NCBI GenBank assembly: GCA_958450325.1
Contig: OY288247.1
Coordinates: forward strand, 55,183,701-55,247,700
DNA from: Agrostemma githago
Lineage: Eukaryota; Streptophyta; Magnoliopsida; Caryophyllales; Caryophyllaceae
Length of the DNA stretch: 64,000 bases
Direction: 5' to 3'
Below the pieces are notes generated by a model, which worked only from the letters and a program-made list of their open reading frames with translations, was not told where the DNA came from and did not search any database. Made by a program: the position numbers and the translations under genes. Every line of letters starts with the position of its first letter. Position 1 is the stretch's first letter. Of the stretch, positions 1-11,985 are shown in pieces.

Positions 1-121
1 CCCCAACAGTACTCATCAGCTCAAGCCACTCTTCGATACCTAATTCAAATAGCAAACCCTTCCACAAAGTTGCAAAAACAAATCGATTACCCTAGCAAGT
101 CTTCCATCCAAAGCAGCCGAA
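1..121. other. Unassigned flank left of LTR fragment K
   Basis: No open frame, repeat or motif that I recognise. It ends where an Ogre-like LTR begins with TGTAGACACC at 122. The bases just before 122 do not look like a polypurine tract, so the LTR to the right is more likely a 5' LTR and this stretch the insertion target. Confidence 0.4.
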
Positions 122-1158
122 TGTAGACACCCTGATTTGGACCTGGTGGTTGCAGGAACGTCCGAGAAACACTCGATGATGATTGGATAGCAACACAACA
201 CACGATGTTTAGATGATTTTTCTATAAGAACGGATCAAATATTACTCAGAGAAATTAATTCAACATCAAGACGGTCTTAGTCGTGTCATTACGGTCGCGT
301 CAATACTAACTAGAATAAACTCCGAATCCGGGGCTCCGATTCGGTCTCGAAACACGCAAAGTCAAACTCGTGTCAACGTGTCAGACCGAGTCGAACATCG
401 AGATGTGCACCCGAGGCCCATTGGCGCGCTAGAGCAAGCGTATAAAGTCTTAACGAACAAGCAATCACAAAGATCACGTATATCTCTGTTTTGGAAACTT
501 TTCATATCGGATCTTCAAAATCTCAAATGCCCATTGGGACGCACCTGAGAATCACGTCGCCTAGACCCATGCACCTCAATCCTGAGTCACACGTCGTGCT
601 GCGCTCGAGAACTCGGATTGAACAGCGAGAAAAACTATAAATTCCCCATCCTTCGCTCATAATCGATACACAACACATTCCTCTCCTCTTACGAGCTCCA
701 CACAACTTGCAGCTCTTCTTTAGCGTTGCATTTCACGACATTAGGAACGATCCACTCAACCGTTATCTCTTCGATTCTCATTCCACGAATCAACGCTACT
801 CTTCGTAGTTCCTCGAGTTTCTAACTTGAAAAGACGAAAAAGGGCACCTGTGTTGATCCGTTGACTTGCCTCCCTACGGTAGTGAAGCTGCCAAAATCAT
901 CGCAGGACCTTAAGGAGGATCACTTCGTACAATTCGATATCGTCACTAGGTTGTCATCTAAACCAAACTTTACATATCGCACTTTAATTATCCATTTTTA
1001 CGTCGTCAAGTCCGACCTATGTAGATACTAATTCCACGACGCGTCCACCCTTTGCAATCCAAATGGTGTACAAGCCTTACTTCTGTTTGTCTCAGTCAAG
1101 ACCAACTCGTCTAAAATACGTAACATCCACAAATTCAACCTCAATTACTAAAATGCCT
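122..1158 (+). mobile_element. K: truncated Ogre-like LTR, + strand
   Basis: The stretch begins TGTAGACACC and aligns by eye, with many substitutions, to the first ~1 kb of the LTR at 7257-9425 and to the reverse complement of 1159-3309. A TATA-like TATAAAT lies at 636-642, where the related LTRs carry their TATA boxes. It stops at 1158, where the oppositely oriented LTR of element A begins, at a point matching about 8265 in LTR B. Reading: an older LTR cut by the insertion of A. The rest of K is not visible in the window. Confidence 0.75.
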
Positions 1159-3309
1159 TGTGGACGTCTGTCCGCACCGCCCGGGACCGATCCGGTTTTC
1201 CAATGTATGGCGACGGCCACCCACGCGGCCCCCTCCCTACCGGGGGCCGGTCCGATCTCGTGTACGGGACGATGTCTCGGACCTCGATTCGGATGACGAT
1301 TCGGACTTGTACTAGACGGGCGCGAGCACCCGTGTTTCCGTTGGAATCGATAGAGTCGTGGTTGTTAATGTTTAAAGGCCGATATGTTTGGTAAGGCGAC
1401 CTTTTTAGTGAACTAAATTCGTTGTCGATTTGTGGAGTCGCCACCGAGTCAATTATGGGGACTCGGAAACCGTTCAACTCAACTTTAATCCTTAGCCGGC
1501 TCAAAGCTGAGGGGCACAGGACATAAAGATAAAGACTTGTACCCTTAAGCACTCCATGCCTGGAATGACTCTCATTGCCAATGGTTTCGGACATCCGAAA
1601 ACCGTCGATTCTGAGTAAGGGGTGAGGGTACGTATTGGGAAGCCAACATCCGATAGATATCAACACCCAATCTCGCCCGCACTATAGCGGCCTCTACTAA
1701 TCAATCGGTGAGGTGATAACTTTGTTCCTTTGTTGTGGTGGAAGTACTGTAACATCCATTGTTTTCACCATATATATCTTTTGCTATGTCGGTTGTTTAA
1801 GGACAAGTAAGTTTGGTCGTCGAAGTAGTTGTGTTTACATTCTTTGCATGTTATTTCACGTGACAAGCAGGCCATGAAAAGATGCACATAGGAGAGTAGA
1901 GAGTACTGGTATTATACGTATTAACTAGTCAGTTTTAACGCGATAATACGAATATTAGTCGTTCTCGTGATATACCTTACCTGGTATTCTGCTTAAGATG
2001 CGTCGGTTTGGTATTAATAGGGATGCGTCGAACCGTACATGGTGAGCACCCGGACTAATACGGAACCTGACCATCGCTTTGTTTAGTTTCAGTTATTTTA
2101 CGTTTGAATTTCGTGTTAGGTGATTTAGCATGCGATTATAAGGTCATAAAAGCAATAAATCATACAAAAAACTATAAATGCGAATGTAAGTAAATCACGT
2201 TGTGAGGAGTTGCACTCTCGGAATATACACTAAACGGGACATGATGCATAGATAGTTGAGAATGGATCTCACAATTACTCGGGTCTATTTAGTGTATTTT
2301 AGTGTTTGCAGTTGAAGTTGGGACGTTACGTATTTTAGTATGTGTCGTGGACCTAGTGTCCATATTTAGTATTATTGTAGTGCATAATAATAAAGGTGCG
2401 AGAATGTAAAGTTTTGTTTAGACGATAACCTAGTGACAATTCGACTTCAAAGGCGAATCCTCCTGGCTTGCCTAGAGATTTCGGCAGAGTTCTGTTAACG
2501 TTGGCCCTTTGTGCGGCTATTCCGACAGAGCTCCGCTACTACTGGCTGGTTATGCGGCTAATCCGGCAGAACTCTGTTGCTAGACTAAGAATTGCTAGTC
2601 GAACGCAGGCACCTCGGGATCAAGTAGAGTGCTCGAAGGTGAGGAGTAGCGTCGATGTCACTTTATCGGAACTACGATCGAGTGGATCGTTTGGCTTGGG
2701 TGTCGGAGTGCGAGCCCTTAGCGAGAAACTCTTTTCGAGTGAAGAGGGAAGAGAATTGAATTGTGTGTCGAAATGAGGGGGTGAAGGTATTTATAGGTGT
2801 TTTTCGGTCCTCGTCACCCGGATAGGCGACTGAGCCCAGCCGCACCAGAACTCAGACACCTGGGTTTAGGCGCGTGAAGACACAGGCGCGCAAGGTGAGG
2901 CGCTCGGAGTTTTGGAGATACGATTTTGATACTTTCCAAACCGAGAAGTTGGTGTATAATACGAAGCTTGGGGATTAAGTTTTCACCGGTTTTGACCTAG
3001 CGCCGTGGTGTGTAGTGGGCATCGAGTGTGCATCCCGGGGTTCATTTGGCGCGGTGTTGAATCGGTTCGAGTTTCGGGACCGACTCGGGGTCCCGGTGTC
3101 AGAACTGACTCTAATTAGTGTCTATGCTACCATAACGACATGACTAAGGCTGCCAAGATGTTAGTTTAATTTTTCTGAGTAATTTATTTGGTCCGTTCTA
3201 TAGAAAACTATCTAAAACATCACGAACCTGCGTTGCGTTGAAGCCCGATCGTCATCGGGTGTTTGTTGGGCACTTCTGCAGCCACCAGGTCCAAATCTGT
3301 GTGTCTACA
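1159..3309 (-). repeat. 3' LTR of element A
   Basis: It is 2151 bp, running on the minus strand from TGTAGACAC (ending at plus 3309) to GACGTCCACA (plus 1159). It is the reverse complement of the 2169-bp LTR of B along its length, with clear divergence. The TATA box CTATAAATAC (minus) is at 2787-2796. It is called a 3' LTR because a polypurine tract abuts it at 3310 and no primer site lies beyond 1159. Confidence 0.88.
2787..2796 (-). promoter_or_regulatory. TATA box in LTR A
   Basis: CTATAAATAC on the minus strand, at the same relative place as 7771-7780 in LTR B and 636-642 in LTR K. Probable core promoter of the retrotransposon transcript. Confidence 0.6.
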
Positions 3310-3323
3310 GAAGCCCCCACTTT
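3310..3323 (-). other. Polypurine tract of element A
   Basis: Minus strand AAAGTGGGGGCTTC directly abuts the LTR start TGTAGACAC. This is the plus-strand DNA priming site of LTR retrotransposons and fixes the orientation of A. Confidence 0.8.
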
Positions 3324-3628
3324 GACTGAGGCTTGGACAAGGCAAAATTCAAAGTATAGACACCCAGGTCAATCAAGGATTACGACCTGGTGACCGTCCG
3401 TTCGGGTCGCTTAAAGTCCGTTAGACTACTTGTTGAGGCTAGCCAGCCAAAGTTCAGAAACCATACCTGACGTCTTCCCCTGTGGTTAATTTCTTGGGCT
3501 CAGGTCGGTGCTTGTCATCTGGTTCTAAGTTCTTCATGTTCGTGTGTTTTACCTTTTCGGATGCTCAAGAATCCGTCCGAGCTTATCTATCCTGTGTGTG
3601 TGACGCGTCAAGCGTGTAAGTGGGAGAA

Positions 3629-4205
3629 AATGTTCGATGTGTCAGCTTCCATTCGAACACTTGTCTTCGGGATGCCTATGACCCCTCAGACTTAATGAAA
3701 TGCCTTTTGAGATGCTTATGACCCCTTGGCCACGAAAATAAAATAAAATGTTCAAGGGCGTCAGTCTCCACTCGAACAGCTGCCTTCCGGATGCCTATGA
3801 CCCCTTGGACAAAATAAAATAAGATAAAATGTTCGAGGGCATTAGTCTCCACTCGAACAGCTCCCTTCGGGATGCCTATGACCCCTTGGACAAAACAAAA
3901 CAAGATAAAATGTTCGACGGCATCAGTCTCCACTCGAACAGCTGCCTTCGGGATGCCAATGACCCCTTGGACAAAACAAAACAAGATAAAATGTTCGAGG
4001 GCGTCAGTCTCCACTCGAACAGCTGCATTCGGGATGCGTATGACCTCTTGGACAAAATAAAATAAGGTAAAATGTTCGAGGGCGTTAGTCTCCACTCGAA
4101 CAGCTGCCTTCGGGATGCCTATGACCCCTTGGACAAAACAAAACAAGAAAAAATGTTCGAGGGCGTCAGTCTCCACTCGAACAATCGCCTTCGGGATGCT
4201 TATGA
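3629..4205. repeat. 81-bp tandem array in the 3' UTR of A
   Basis: About five good units start near 3749, 3830, 3911, 3992, 4073 and 4154, with more degenerate copies from 3629. Each holds a block from TTCGAGGGCGTCAG to CACTCGAA, then CTTCGGGATGCCTATGACC and an A-rich tail. The 81-bp period equals 27 codons, so minus-strand frame 3676-4374 stays open across the array, as does a shorter plus frame (3829-4065). I treat these as consequences of the period, not as genes. Confidence 0.9.
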
Positions 4206-4218
4206 TCCCTCGGGCTCG

Positions 4219-4430
4219 AAAATGCTGTGAGGGATAAGACTCCTTTGAGTGTGTCAGTATCCGCTCGAAGTAAAAATGCTGTGGAGGTATAAGACTCCTT
4301 CGAGCGTGTCGGTATCCGCTCGAATTAAAATTGTTGTGGAGGTATAAGACTCCTTCGAGCGCGTCAGTATTCACTCAAATTAAAATTGCTTTGGAGGTAT
4401 AAGACTCCTTCGAGCGTTAATTAAAATTGT
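4219..4430. repeat. 54-bp tandem array next to the 81-bp array
   Basis: Units of 54-55 bp start near 4219, 4273, 4327 and 4382. They share a core with the 81-bp units (TTCGAGC...GTCAGTATC..CTCGAA), so both arrays probably derive from one ancestral unit with inverted ends TTCGAG/CTCGAA. Confidence 0.8.
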
Positions 4431-4850
4431 TGTTGTTTATTCGTTTTAGTTAAGTGGCATTTTCTTTGCGGGTTTGTCTTTTTTTGTTCGGGTTTGCTTT
4501 CCTTTGTTTTGATTTGTTATGCATTTGGGATTTGTTCGGAGTTTGCTTTGTTTTATTTTGATTTGTTATTACGTGCTCGAGTGCGGCGTTTTTGCTAAGC
4601 GTGGTTCTTATGCTTTTTTTATTATCGTTCTTGTTACGGGCATGCTTTATCGGTATCGATTAGTAATTGCTTCGTAGTCTTTAGTTAGTTTGTTTTAAAG
4701 GGTGCATGTTTCGTGTATATCGGATGTTAAGCCTCGTTTGTTTTGTCCTAGTCTGTGTTGGACAGGTCAGACGCGCGTACATCTGTGCTCCTATATCGCC
4801 TTTTCGATTTTTCTACCCGATTTCTGTCTCAATTTCTGCCATACGTGAGA

Positions 4851-6945
4851 ATGTCGACTCCGGGTAAGTGTTCTTTTCTCGTTTATTGTCGGTTTTGCTT
4901 GATTTGGTTGATTGTGATTTTGTTTTGTTGAAACCCTAGAAAATCGATTTGGATGTTTTTAATTTGCTAAGTTTCGATGCTTGTGCTTAATCCCATTGTT
5001 AAATTAGGGTCAATTAGAGCTCGTTAGGGTAGTTACAAGTTGAATAGGGGATTTCAAGGTATGACAATGGCTCCCTATAGTGATAGGTTCGGAATACTAG
5101 GGTTAGGAATCGTTTTCCCGGATACTCCTGTACTTGTCTTACGTAATCTTGCTTGATTAATGCTTGTGATGATATGGGTAGCTCCTTTGTCGATTTTTAT
5201 GAGCTAGAATGCCCTCTAGGGCATTCCGTTAGGTTTTGTGTGACTTACGTCGGACTAAAAGGTGTCGTAACGATGTCGGATTTTCCCGAAACCACTTCCA
5301 TTGTGACCGGGATCGAAAATAGGTGTTAGCGGCCCTTTCGGAATTTTAATATCTTTATCCGAAATTTTGACCTTATTTTGACCTATTTAAGCTGGTTTAG
5401 CCTGACCAAAGTCATGGTTTTTTTGGTTTGGTTTTGCAGCTAGAGGTGATACCGAGCGTCTCGAGGGTGCTCCTTCGGTTGGTACTAGTGGCGAGGCCGC
5501 TCGTCCACTCACTGACTCCCCGCGGGATTCGTAGGAGACGACGGAGCATTTCATCTCAGCGTCGTGATCCGGGGGCCATAAACGAGGCCGACTTTGATAG
5601 AGTGAGGAGGCGTAGGCGTCCCGAGACGGTTGCTAGAAGGGCCCATGTCTCGGTTCCCGTACCGGAGAACGAGCAGATTGGCTACGAGGATCCTGAGTGG
5701 GCTCGGGGCTGGGACACGCATCAGTTGTTGTTTCGTCCCAACCAACACGTTTCTTACCGCATCGTGCGGGGCCTGGTGAGTATTTAGCTTATGCCTTTTT
5801 TAGATTTTGAAATTCGGTTTCGGTTGGGTTTGGTTTGTTTTGTTTACGCTTGTATTGCTTCGGTTTCGCTTCGGTTGGTGCGTCAGTGCATATATGACGA
5901 CTTTAGGGTGCCGGTTGATCCTCCCTGGACCGTGTTTAGACCACTGACCACCGCAGAGGTCCCCGTCTCCTCGAGGGTAGGGATGGAGAAGGAGGTGATG
6001 CGCTCCTGGTGCCTGGTGCCTGGTGCCTCCTATCTGTCTCATGTCAGTCAGGGGCTAGCTTGCCACCGTCTCGTGGTAAGAGCTTAAATCTTTGGTTCTA
6101 AAGTTTGTATCATCTAGTGTTTACTTGCTCCTGACTGTCCGATTTACTTCTCTCTCAGTTGGCCGACCCGGCTGATGTTATTTAGCACCCAGACTTCCCC
6201 TTGACGCTGCTTAGGGTGGATGCAGCTGGGGTTGTTTTCACTGAGCCTCTCCCCCCGTGTTCTGCCGAGCAGATGGAGGCGGGGATGAAGTGGCGTGACC
6301 AGGTATGCCGGGTAAGTTTCAGTTTCTGTTTTGGGTTCGGGTTCTAAGAGTTAGGATTGGTTTGGCTAATTTGCGTAATTTCACCTATCAGGTTTCGTCG
6401 GTTTGCCATCAGCGATTGTGGCAGGCCGCCAACTGCTTCCGGGCCTATGCCTCGAGAGTCCCCCATGACACTTCGGGGCCTCGATCGGTGAGTGTGTGTA
6501 CCTAAGGTTGGCTCATAGATTGTTTGTGTGTTTTCCTCAAGTGCGGGTTATGCTTGCAGGACATTCCTGATAGGGTGGGACAACTGGAGACTCGGGTGAC
6601 CGAGCTTGAGGCGGAAGCGGCTGAGGAGCGACAGCTCGTGCAATCTCGGGCCGACGAAATTGCTCAACTTAAGGAGCGTCTGGCTCGGTCTCAGGCAAGA
6701 CCAACGCACAGGGTGAGGCTAGGCATCGGGTTGAGAGGGAGAGAGAGGCTGAGGTTGAGGCTACGGGTCACGTCACGGGTGCTACCGAGGATGTTGGAGA
6801 GATTCCCGAGATGACTACCTTAGATATGTTGTCGGGGATGGACGGTAGTGAGTCTCCTACCTTTGTTCTAGGGGACCTAGGTTTGGCTGACAACCTTAGT
6901 GAGCTCGTGATAGCCATTGGTGCGGCTTCTAGGGGTGCTCCCTAG
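4851..6945 (+). pseudogene. Multi-exon antisense accessory gene of A, coiled-coil C-terminus, decayed
   Basis: It lies opposite to the retrotransposon transcript of A. Proposed exons by splice signals and by comparison with the copy at 16782-17830: 4851-4863 (ATGTCGACTCCGG then GTAAG), 5440-5775, about 5907-6075, 6159-6302, 6392-6487 and 6560-6945. The last exon encodes a Glu/Ala/Leu/Gln-rich coiled coil starting DIPDRVGQLETRVTELEAE and ends ..GAASRGAP. Exon 5 encodes RLWQAANCFRAYASRVPHD, conserved in the B copy. Damage: an in-frame TAG plus frame change in exon 2 (about 5530), an in-frame TAG in exon 4 (about 6182), and a frameshift near 6700. I do not recognise the protein family. A CTATATCG motif about 60 bp before the ATG could be a promoter. 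Conservation of exon borders in two copies supports a real former gene. Confidence 0.6.
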
Positions 6946-7256
6946 TCTATAAACTCGATTTGTGTATGGCTTTGTATGTTTTGTATATTTTCTTGAGATT
7001 TTTAGTATTTGAATTAATTAGATTAGTTTTGTGTTCTCGTTTCGTGAATTATTTACCTAGATTGACAAGTAATCACTTCGCGTTCATTTATTTGCGATTT
7101 AATCTTAGTTTAGGATGCGTTGTAGTTGCATGAGAGTACGAAAACAGTTTTTTCGGATCTTTTGAAATGCGTTAGTTTGGGCCGGGAATCGGATCAAATA
7201 GTACGTCGATTAAAATATTTTGACTTGAGACGGGCGAGATTTAAGGCGTTAACGTG
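6946..7256. other. A internal sequence downstream of the antisense gene
   Basis: No gene. The stretch is homologous (inverted) to about 16470-16780 in element B, including TCGATTAAAATATTTTGACT. It shows that B entered A between the two antisense genes seen in B; the second gene of A is lost beyond the break. Confidence 0.6.
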
Positions 7257-9425
7257 TGTAGGCACCCAAATTTGGACCTGGTGGCTGCAGAAGTGCCCAC
7301 CAAACACCCGATGACGATAAGACTGCAACGCGACACGGGTTCGCGATGTTATAGGTAGTTTTCCTATAGAATGGATCAAATAATTACTCGGAAAAATTAA
7401 AGACTAACATGATGGCAGCCTCAGTCGTGTCGTTACGGTCACATAGACACTAATTAGAGTTAATTCCGACACCGGGACCTTGAGTCGGCCTCAAAACTCA
7501 AACCGAGTCAACACCGTGTCGGGCGAGCCTCGGGATGAACACCCGAGGCCCACTAAACCCAAGGCACTAGGTCAAGCCGTGGGAAGCCTTAACGTCCAAG
7601 AAACATATCATACGCCCGCTTCACGGTTTTGGAAAGTATCAAAACCGTATCCTCAAAATCTCAACCGCCCCACCCAACACGCCTGGGTCTCACCATGCCT
7701 TAGCCCAGGCGCCTGAGTCTTGGTGCGCCCCAGCTCACGCGTCCATATGGGCGATGAGGGCCGAAAACACCTATAAAAATACCCCCCTCCGCTTCATTCA
7801 TTCGACACACAAATTCATTCTCCTCTTCCCCCTCTAAACTCTCGCTAAAGGCTCGCACTCCGACACCCGAGGCAAACGATCCACTCGATCGTAGTTCCGA
7901 CGAAAAAAGCGACATCGACGTTACTCCTCACCTTCAAGCACCCCACTCGATACCGAGGTGCCTGTGATCGACTAGCTCAAAACTAGTAACGAAGTTCTGC
8001 CGGATTAGCCGCAGAACTAGTCCTTAACAACGAAGCTCTGCCGGAGTAGCCGCAGGAAGGTCAAACGGTAACGGAGCTCTACCAGAGTCACTGGTCAAGC
8101 TAGGAGGATCCGCCTGTTGATCGAGTCGTCACTAGGTTGCCATCTAAACAAAACTTTCCATATTTGCACTTTCTATTATCATGCAGTACGACAACTCTAG
8201 ATCTCGGCACTGGGCCCACAAACATCTACTAAAATACGCAACCTCAACCACAAATACTAAAACACACTAAATAGACCCGAGTAATTCCGAGATCCGTTCT
8301 CAAAACTATCTATGCATCGAATCCCGTTTAGTGTATACTCCGAGGGAGCAACTCCTCACAATGTGATTTACTTACATTCGGATTTACAGTTTTTCGTATG
8401 ATTTATCGCTTTTATGACCTTATAATCGCATGCTAAATCACCTAACACGGAATTCAAAACGTAAAATGACTTAAAACTGAACAAAGTGATGGTCGGGTTC
8501 CGTATTAGTCTGGGTGCTCACCTTATTAGGTTCGATGCATCTCTATTAATGCCGAACCGACGCATCTTAAGCAGAATACCAGATAAGGTATACCACAAGA
8601 ACGACTAATATCTGTATTATCACGTTAAAACTGATTTGCTAATACGTATAATATTAGTACTCTCTACTCTCCTACGTGCATCTTTTCACGGCCTGCTTGT
8701 CACGTGAAATCGCATGCAAAGAATGTAAACACTACTATTTTGACAATAAAACTTATCTGTCCTTAAAACAACCGACATAGTAAAAGGCATAGGGTTAAAA
8801 CAACGGATGTTACAGTACTTCCACCACAAAAAAGGAACTAGGAAATCAGCCCACCGATTGATTAGTAGAGGCCGCTATTGTGCAGACGGGGTTGGGTGTT
8901 GACATCTATCGGATATTGGTTTCCCAATACGTACCCTCACCCCTTACTCAGAATCAACGGTTTTCGGATGTCCGAAACCATTGGCAATGAGAGTCATTCC
9001 AGGCATGGAGTGCTTAAGGGTACAAGTCTTTATCTTTAGGTCCCGTGCCACTCAAATTTTAACCGGTCAGGGATCAAAGTTGACTTGAACGGTTTCCGAG
9101 TCCCCATAATTGACTCGGTGGCGACTCCACAAATCGGCAACGAATTCAGTTCACTAAAAAGGTCGCCTTACCAAATGAATCGGCCTTTAAACATTTACAA
9201 CCACGTTTCGATCGATTCCCAAACGGAAACACGGGTTCCCGCACCCGTCTAGTACAAGTCCGGATCGTCATCCAAATCGTGGTCCGACACTTCGCCCCGC
9301 ACGCGAGATCGCACAGGCCCCGGTAGGGAGGGGGCCGCGTGGGTGGGCGCCGCCACACGATAAAAACCGGGTTGGTCCCGTGCGGGCACGCGCGGGGCGC
9401 CGGGCAGGGCGGACGGACGTCCACA
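7257..9425 (+). repeat. 5' LTR of element B
   Basis: It is 2169 bp, from TGTAGGCACC at 7257 to GACGTCCACA at 9425, with terminal TG..CA. The TATA box CTATAAAAAT is at 7771-7780. It is followed after 3 bp by a primer site, so it is the 5' LTR. The 3' ~170 bp are very GC-rich. Confidence 0.9.
7771..7780 (+). promoter_or_regulatory. TATA box in LTR B
   Basis: CTATAAAAAT, about 515 bp into the LTR and followed by a C-rich stretch. Same position as in LTRs A and K. Confidence 0.6.
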
Positions 9426-9428
9426 GTT

Positions 9429-9446
9429 TGGCGACTTCGCTGGGGA
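9429..9446 (+). other. Primer binding site of B (tRNA-Arg type)
   Basis: TGGCGACTTCGCTGGGGA lies 3 bp after the LTR. It is complementary, with one mismatch, to the 3' end of a plant tRNA-Arg (..CCCAGCGGAGTCGCCA). A tRNA-Arg primer is the known choice of Ogre elements. Confidence 0.85.
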
Positions 9447-10970
9447 TTTGGAAACAAGTTTCCAGCGGTGGTGTAACTTGAACGAGGTCGGTGAACCTCA
9501 TTTCTCAGTTCCTAGTTGTGGTCACTACAGGTTTTGGCGCTAAAAAGCCCACCCTAACCGATATCAGGACCAATCGACCTCTTCGCGGTAAGAACTTTAG
9601 GGACACGCGGAGAGATCCTCGATTGACGCTCCGACTGCCTAACGCGTAACCCGCGGGTTAATAAGCGGATAGTCTAAACGGACGGTACGACACTCATCTC
9701 CCCAGATCATTGTCAATACCTAAGTAAAGACTATTCGTGGGCGGTAGCCTACCCTAACCTACCCGTGTCTGCATCCTGCATGAGTGTACGCATTTTAGTT
9801 ATGTGTAGCGTGTTTGAACAATACAACCCAAATAAAACACTAAAAATCTGGATTTAACCACGCCAACATATTCAACAGCACCCAATTTCGTTTTCGAAAA
9901 TACTTCATCTTTTCAAAGCGACCGTTTAAACATCAATACTCTGATCATATCGTGATTTCTAAAAAAAGGAAAACATTTTTTTAGATGTCGTTACCATGGC
10001 AAAATTTACACTCACTGATTTCAAAAAAAAAAGAAAAAAAATTATTGTCATCACCTTGGCCAAATTAAAACCCGTTAACAATAATGATTACCGTCAATGC
10101 AACCGAAACTCCCAAATTAATGGGGTTAAGGCCACCACGCGGTCACATTTTATTTCAAAAAAAACTTTTTACACACATACCGTTAGCACAACCGAAGCTT
10201 CAATTAATGAAGTTAAGAAACTCAAAATGCGGTTACACTTTTAAAACATTTTTTTACAATGCACACCCCCACCGTCTAATGTTAGTTAGTACAACCGATG
10301 AACGTGGGTCACTAATTTTAAAAGTTTTTTCTTTCAACAAGCGAGAAGTTTATAAGAAATTCCATTCACCACCTAAATCCCTCGCTAAGGATTTAGTCAC
10401 ACCTTCAAGGAGACTGTCATCATACTTCACGCTCCATCACAAGCATCACGCACCCTGCGAGTATCGAACTAGCTAATTAATAGTACTTTCTATATAAGCA
10501 TCACGTAATTATTTTTAAAAAAACGTATTTACATTTCGTCATCATTATCGATGCACACACGTAGCAACGCACCTACACGCCACAGACGATATCATCGCGC
10601 CATCACTATTTTCACAAACCATCCTTTTCAAAATTTGCAAAACTGGTCGTTTTCGAAAGAAACATACATCCGAATTCTTTGATCCTGAGCCTGGACCGTG
10701 ATCAAACTCTTACGTCGTACAACCGTGTGTTTAACTGTCTATGTTAGCTACTAGGATCACCTCTACTCGAGATTTTACGTTTTGGGTCGTTTCATTTTGA
10801 GAAGTCCTCTTTAAACCTCACCACCGAGGTTTGTGTCAAATCGTCCCGTTGCGGAGACAGAAAACTCCGTAGGCGTTTCACCGAATACACCCAGAGTCTA
10901 ATGCACCTGAATCCGTAACCTAAAACCACACACACATGGGTCAGGGGTCTCTGTTCCGTGTCGCTCAATC
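9447..10970 (+). other. Leader of element B
   Basis: Long internal region before gag. No protein I recognise; the open frames at 9996-10244 and 10084-10476 are A/T-driven and have no family features. The stretch 9990-10250 has loosely repeated A-rich segments. Long leaders or an extra ORF before gag are known in Ogre elements. Confidence 0.5.
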
Positions 10971-11576
10971 ATGAGCATTCATCAAGTCCCTAAATCGCCC
11001 AGTAAGCCCCAACCCCATACTCCTCTCTTTCGTCTAGGAATGGCGCCAAGTAGCAACGAAGGTAGCATCGACCAGCTCAATGCCTTAATGAACGTGGTCC
11101 ACGGGATACTAGGGATAGTGTCATCGACTTCCTCCTCCATAGACGACGTTAGACGTCGCCTTGAGACTCTCGAAGGGCCCGAGAGGAAACCCCAAGGAGG
11201 ACCGATAAGTTGAGAACTGGTGCCTAGTGGGGATCCATATGTCGAGTATGCCAGACTCGCACGCCCTGTCGAACCTACAAGTCTCCACCGTCCCTTCAGG
11301 CAATTCACCGAACTAGGGGAATCTTACGCTGAGGCCCTCCGGAAACTGCAGGATGCCCTCCGATAGAAAAGAGGGAAGCGGGTTGGAATCCAAATGCTTA
11401 CGGCTTGTATCATCAAGGTCGGGGGCATGGAGACCCAAGTATGCACCGAACTCAAGCATGAAGTACAGGACCTGATTGACAAAGATGTCTACGTCCCCGT
11501 AGGATGTCTTCGGAAGAGAACTGGCCCCAGATACCAAGAGAGCGATCCGCGTGAATGCCGGGAGCCCAACCAGTGA
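10971..11576 (+). pseudogene. Gag relic of element B (Ogre/Tat type)
   Basis: This is the remains of the Gag polyprotein. Visible pieces are an N-terminal stretch with coiled-coil character (IDDVRRRLETLEG), the segment RQFTELGESYAEALRKLQDA typical of Tat/Ogre Gag, and the end of a zinc knuckle followed by CTELKHEVQDLIDKDVYVPV. The knuckle is split over two frames: NAYGLYHQGRGHG near 11395-11430 in one frame, ETQVCTELKH in another. In-frame stops occur near 11211 and 11365. The usual Gag core between these pieces is mostly absent, so deletions as well as point changes have occurred. Confidence 0.7.
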
Positions 11577-11985
11577 CGGTACCTCTAGAGGCATGACCGG
11601 TCTTAGTCAAAGTCTAGTTCGTCTTAAGGCCTAGACTAGAATAATAATAATAAATGTCTTGTCTCCTATTCCATCGAGTCCGGGGAGGTGCGGGAGAACA
11701 TGTCCTCCACCTCCCCCAAACAAAATCACGGGCATCTAGCCCGTCTACTATTATCAATAAAACAGTTATCTCTTTTTTTTACAAACATGTCTCGACAATC
11801 GCTTAACTTTCTCTCAACAATTTACTTTAAACGCTTAAAAACTCGACTTTATGCCAATTATCGATAACAACTGACTAAAATTCAAGGGCTACCACCAACA
11901 GCCCACTCAACTTCACCTAAAGAAGGGAATCGGGAATAACAACCCTAGACTCAAACAGCCACCGACCAAACAACAATAAACTCGA
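11577..11985 (+). other. Non-coding gap where protease and RT should be
   Basis: No protease DTG motif or RT motif on either strand. It contains an ATA run (11641-11652) and A/T-rich sequence. Ogre elements have an intron in this part of gag-pol, but I cannot tell intron remnant from deletion scar. Confidence 0.45.

Larger units (their letters stand above)
1159..7256 (-). mobile_element. A: Ogre-like (Tat lineage) LTR retrotransposon, 3' part
   Basis: On the minus strand this piece has a 3' LTR (1159-3309), a polypurine tract (3310-3323), a 3' untranslated region with tandem arrays (about 3600-4430), and an antisense gene (4851-6945). It is cut at 7257 by element B, and no gag or pol of A is in the window. 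LTR length, array position and antisense gene match element B, so A and B are one family with different 3' arrays. Tandem arrays in the 3' UTR and extra ORFs in either orientation are known traits of Tat/Ogre elements. No target duplication can be checked because the 5' end is missing. Confidence 0.8.

Noticed and set aside
3676..4374. 232-codon open frame across the array as a repeat protein gene
   Set aside because: It follows from a period divisible by three; more than one frame is open, and there is no start context or domain.
3629..4430. Regular repeats with variable parts, CRISPR-like at first sight
   Set aside because: Units are contiguous tandem repeats of 81 and 54 bp without unique spacers, in plant retrotransposon sequence.
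9996..10476. Open frames in the leader of B as an extra ORF
   Set aside because: A/T-rich composition, no family motif and no support from a second copy.
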